Assembly (NCBI GenBank): GCA_005883775.1
Contig: VBEU01000165.1
Location: 1 to 24,483 of the forward strand
Length of the DNA: 24,483 bases
Direction: 5' to 3'
From: Chloroflexota bacterium
GTDB lineage: Bacteria > Chloroflexota > Limnocylindria > P2-11E
The notes beneath the pieces were generated by a model, which saw only the letters and a program-made list of their open reading frames with translations, was not told the DNA's origin and ran no database searches. Both the position numbers and the translations under genes were made by a program. How positions within the stretch are numbered: the first letter of the stretch is position 1; each line of letters starts with the position of its first letter. Of the stretch, positions 22,336-24,483 are shown piece by piece.

Positions 22336-22357
22336 GCTCGCCGCTAACGCGGCGAGC
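22336..22357 (+). terminator. Strong hairpin after the sigma-factor gene
   Basis: GCTCGCCGC-TAAC-GCGGCGAGC is a 9-bp perfect stem with a 4-base loop, 7 nt after the sigma-factor stop. No T-tract follows, so it would be a non-canonical terminator or mRNA-stabilising hairpin. Further GC-rich dyads (GGCGC-TTC-GCGCC near 22373-22385) fill the rest of the 103-bp gap. Confidence 0.45.
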
Positions 22358-22419
22358 GGAGAGGGGTGGCAGGGCGCTTCGCGCCACGGGGGCCCCTGCC
22401 CCCGCCTCCCCTGCAGCGA

Positions 22420-22425
22420 TAGAGT
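22420..22425 (+). promoter_or_regulatory. Putative -10 box (TAGAGT) for the metallopeptidase gene
   Basis: TAGAGT fits TAnnnT and ends 6 nt before the ATG at 22432, with no ribosome-binding site, consistent with a leaderless transcript. Confidence 0.35.
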
Positions 22426-22431
22426 GCGGTC

Positions 22432-22800
22432 ATGTCGGACCTGCGCCGCGCGCGCTTCGCGCGGCTGGTGCGCAACGCGTTGGACGAGCTCCCCGCGGAG
22501 TTCCGCGAGCGTATCCGCAACCTCGAGATCGTGATCGAGGACGAGCCCGCGCCCGAGCAGCTACCGCGCGGCGGCACGCTCCTCGGTCTCTACGAAGGGG
22601 TGCCGCTTACGCAACGGGGCGCGCAGGAGCCGTACTTACCCGACCGCATCTGCATCTTTCGCGGACCGATCGAGCGGATCACCGCGTCGCCCCGGCGCCA
22701 GGCCGCGATCGTCCGCGACACCGTCGTGCACGAGGTCGCGCACCACTTCGGGATCAGCGATTCGCGTCTTGCGGAGCTCGGGCTTGGTGACGCCGACTAG
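22432..22800 (+). CDS. Zincin-like metallopeptidase family protein (MMP-like minimal zincin)
   Basis: 122 residues. The active-site signature HEVAHHFGISD occupies 100-110: His100, Glu101, His104 and the third ligand Asp110, as in the small metallopeptidase family related to archaemetzincin-like minimal zincins. The N-terminal part (ARLVRNALDELPAEF, then NLEIVIEDEP) and the GLYEGVPLT and LPDRICIFRGPIE segments are typical of the family. It is cytoplasmic, with no signal peptide. Its biological substrate is unknown. The stop codon is immediately followed by the stop of the convergent gene at 22801, with no bases between. Confidence 0.85.
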   Translation: MSDLRRARFARLVRNALDELPAEFRERIRNLEIVIEDEPAPEQLPRGGTLLGLYEGVPLTQRGAQEPYLPDRICIFRGPIERITASPRRQAAIVRDTVVHEVAHHFGISDSRLAELGLGDAD

Positions 22801-23232
22801 TTAGGCGACGCTCTCCCCATCCGCGAGGCCGCGTCGCATCTCCCCCACCGTCCGTCGCAGCAGATCCATCTCCCCCCACAGCACCTCGGCGGTGAATCCG
22901 TACGCGGATGCGCGTGTGCGGATCTCGGATTCGATGAGCCGATAGCCGATCGCGACGGTCCCGAGCAGGATCACGGGTGGAATGATTTCGCCGGCCTCGG
23001 CGTCGGCGCGCAGGAGACGCTTGATCGCCGGCGCGCGCTCCACGTCATCCGCCTCGAGTGCCTGGACCCAGAGCGGGATACGGCGTTCCAGATACGCGGT
23101 CAGGCGGCGCTCCAGTTCGACGATGTCGCTTCGTTGCCGGTCCGAGGTGGCTTCTGCGACGACACGCTGCAAGATGACCGGTGCGCCTTCGCGGATCAGC
23201 GCGGCCGCGGCCGCGCGCGGCGTCCTTCCCAC
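22801..23232 (-). CDS. Unknown helical protein, 143 residues
   Basis: I do not recognise it with confidence. It looks all-helical: REGAPVILQRVVAEA, SDIVELERRLTAYLERRIPLW, APAIKRLLRADAEAG, PPVILLGTVAIGYRLIESEI and a last helix AEVLWGEMDLLRRTVGEMRR. The arrangement faintly recalls the RsbRD-type N-terminal helical bundle of PucR and RsbT-antagonist regulators, but no such output domain is present. The frame extends upstream over the rpe gene as shadow; GTG at 23232 is the first sensible start, though no ribosome-binding site is seen. It lies 49 nt downstream of rpe on the same strand. Confidence 0.5.
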   Translation of the reverse strand: MGRTPRAAAAALIREGAPVILQRVVAEATSDRQRSDIVELERRLTAYLERRIPLWVQALEADDVERAPAIKRLLRADAEAGEIIPPVILLGTVAIGYRLIESEIRTRASAYGFTAEVLWGEMDLLRRTVGEMRRGLADGESVA

Positions 23233-23281
23233 GGAGCAAATGAACGCACGAATCGGGATCGCGCGCCGGGTCGCGTGTCGT

Positions 23282-23947
23282 CTAACGACGTATCGCTTGC
23301 TTGAACTTACCCAGGGCCGCGACCGGCCCATCGGGATCTTCGAACACGGCCGAACCAGCGACGAGGACCGTCGCTCCCGCCGCGACGACACGAGCGGCGT
23401 TGTCCGGCTTCACGCCGCCATCGACCTCCAGCTCCGCCTTCAGGTTTCGGCTATCCAGCACCTGGCGGATCGCCCTGACCTTGTCGAGCGCGCCCTCGAT
23501 GAACTTCTGCCCGCCAAAGCCCGGATGGACGCTCATGACGAGCGCGAGGTCGACTGAGCCGAGATGCGGGAGCAGGGCGTCGACCGTAGTCTCCGGGTTC
23601 AACGTCAGCCCGGCGCGGATATCGCGAGCGCGGATCGCCGCGAGCGTCCCGGCCACGTCGTTCGACGCCTCGACATGAATCGTCAAGTAGGTCGCCCCGG
23701 CGTCGGCGTAGCGATCCACCCACTCCTCGGGGCGTTCGATCATCAGGTGGACGTCGAGGGGCAGCCGGGTCGCCCGGTGCAGATCGGCCACCATCTTCGG
23801 CCCGAATGTGAGGTTCGGCACGAAATGACCGTCCATCACATCGACGTGGATCCAGTCCGCGCCGGCTCGCTCGACCGCGATGACCGCGTCGCCGAGGCGG
23901 GCGAAGTCGGCAGACAGGATTGAGGGGGCGAACTTCGGTTCAGCCAT
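23282..23947 (-). CDS. rpe: Ribulose-phosphate 3-epimerase
   Basis: 221 residues, the normal length of this TIM-barrel enzyme, which interconverts ribulose 5-phosphate and xylulose 5-phosphate in the pentose phosphate and Calvin pathways. The signatures are APSILSADFARLG at 7-19, HVDVMDGHFVPNLTFGP from 34 (His34, Asp36 metal and catalytic residues), His67 in DVHLMIE, MSVHPGFGGQKFI near 138-150 and ELEVDGGV with Asp176. All catalytic residues are present. The ATG at 23947 has AAGG about 12 nt upstream. It is divergent from the aminotransferase gene across 63 bp and shows no obvious partner genes in the window. Confidence 0.95.
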   Translation of the reverse strand: MAEPKFAPSILSADFARLGDAVIAVERAGADWIHVDVMDGHFVPNLTFGPKMVADLHRATRLPLDVHLMIERPEEWVDRYADAGATYLTIHVEASNDVAGTLAAIRARDIRAGLTLNPETTVDALLPHLGSVDLALVMSVHPGFGGQKFIEGALDKVRAIRQVLDSRNLKAELEVDGGVKPDNAARVVAAGATVLVAGSAVFEDPDGPVAALGKFKQAIRR

Positions 23948-24010
23948 GTCTGACTTTCGCCTTGTGGCCGCGATGAGCGGCTGGCATCATCAACACCGGG
24001 AGGGCGCTCA

Positions 24011-24483
24011 ATGTACCGTCCGCAGAACCTCCGCATCCCTGGTCCCACGTTCGTTCCTCAGGCGGTGCTCGCCGCGTCGGCGAGGCCGCTTATAAACCAC
24101 CGCGGCCCTGAGTTCGCCGCGTTGCTCGCGGCGCTGACCCGCGCACTTCAGGACTTCCTGCGTACCGAGCACGATGTCCTGCTCCTCACCGCTTCCGGCT
24201 CCGGCGGCCTTGAGGCCGCGATAGCGAACACGCTCTCATCCGGCGACAAGGCACTGGTGTTCAGTTGCGGCGCGTTCGGCGAGCGCTTCGCCGCGATCTG
24301 CAAGTCCTACGGCGTTGACGCTCGGCGCGTCGACGTCCCCTACGGCCGAGCGGTCGAGCCCGATCTCGTACGCGACGAGCTCGCGAAGGAGAAAGGCAAG
24401 GATGCCGCGAAGGCTGTCCTTGTCACGCACAACGAGACCTCGACCGGTGTCCTGAACCCGATCAAGGACATCGCGGCGGTCGT
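24011..24483 (+). CDS. Class V aminotransferase (alanine-glyoxylate / serine-pyruvate type), N-terminal part
   Basis: The first 157 residues of a PLP enzyme that runs off the right edge. It begins MYRPQNLRIPGPTFVPQAVL, then NHRGPEFAALL at about 29-39, the phosphate-binding TASGSGGLEAAI near 60-71, VFSCGAFGERFAAI near 83-96 and VTHNETSTGVLNPI near 137-150. These are the standard landmarks of class V aminotransferases that act on glyoxylate, alanine or serine; a phosphonate-type substrate is also possible for the family. The PLP lysine lies beyond the window. GGGAGGG 6 nt before the ATG is a good ribosome-binding site and fixes the start. Confidence 0.88.
   Translation, partial: MYRPQNLRIPGPTFVPQAVLAASARPLINHRGPEFAALLAALTRALQDFLRTEHDVLLLTASGSGGLEAAIANTLSSGDKALVFSCGAFGERFAAICKSYGVDARRVDVPYGRAVEPDLVRDELAKEKGKDAAKAVLVTHNETSTGVLNPIKDIAAV

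Overview
The window is GC-rich bacterial DNA, packed with genes, with third codon positions almost all G or C and many GTG and TTG starts. I see no rRNA, tRNA, CRISPR array or insertion sequence, and no gene-free stretch over 300 bases. DUF6457, a Rv0338c-type EtfD, frequent leaderless-looking starts and the overall gene repertoire suggest an uncultivated Chloroflexota or an actinobacterial relative. The lineage is inference and was not tested. Broken reading frames and near-duplicate segments suggest a metagenome-derived contig or a genome with recent rearrangements.

Region 1 (1-2500) is a molybdenum/formate locus. It holds the Tat-exported N-terminus of a formate dehydrogenase catalytic subunit (minus strand, cut by the window edge), a divergent DUF6457 protein, an HSL-type esterase and fdhD, the formate dehydrogenase sulfurtransferase, which is split by a +1 frameshift. 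Region 2 (2500-2976) holds a short luciferase-like protein read divergently from fdhD.

Region 3 (2985-18993, minus strand) is the core: a tightly packed run of 17 genes that looks like one operon. In transcription order it encodes a MerR regulator, thiolase, VOC protein, acyl-CoA dehydrogenase, EtfD (membrane ETF:menaquinone oxidoreductase), a 39-residue membrane peptide, EtfB, EtfA, a second acyl-CoA dehydrogenase, the large subunit of a B12-dependent acyl-CoA mutase, a protein of four tandem DinB domains, the mutase B12 subunit, an unknown 126-residue protein, a third acyl-CoA dehydrogenase, the MeaB chaperone GTPase, an MBL-fold lactonase-like hydrolase and a DoxX-like membrane protein. 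Most junctions are ATGA, GTGA or TGATG overlaps. The mutase would be auto-annotated as methylmalonyl-CoA mutase, but its two specificity residues (Phe85, Gln203) are those of isobutyryl-CoA mutase. The module therefore probably isomerises and oxidises isobutyryl/butyryl-type CoA esters (valine or fatty-acid breakdown). Electrons would pass from the dehydrogenases through EtfAB to EtfD and menaquinone. No enoyl-CoA hydratase or hydroxyacyl-CoA dehydrogenase is present, so those steps must be encoded elsewhere. A perfect 8-bp inverted repeat overlapping the merR -10 box is the likely operator.

Region 4 (19038-21235, minus strand) is an HD-domain protein, an M20 amidohydrolase and a HIT protein, also joined by GTGA overlaps. 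The HIT frame is broken by an imperfect 40-nt duplication of its active-site motif. Region 5 (21236-22800) has a promoter-driven fragment of a sigma factor, a two-helix membrane protein on the other strand, a complete FliA/WhiG-like sigma factor and a minimal zincin metallopeptidase. Region 6 (22801-24483) has an unknown helical protein, ribulose-phosphate 3-epimerase, and the start of a class V aminotransferase that runs off the right edge.
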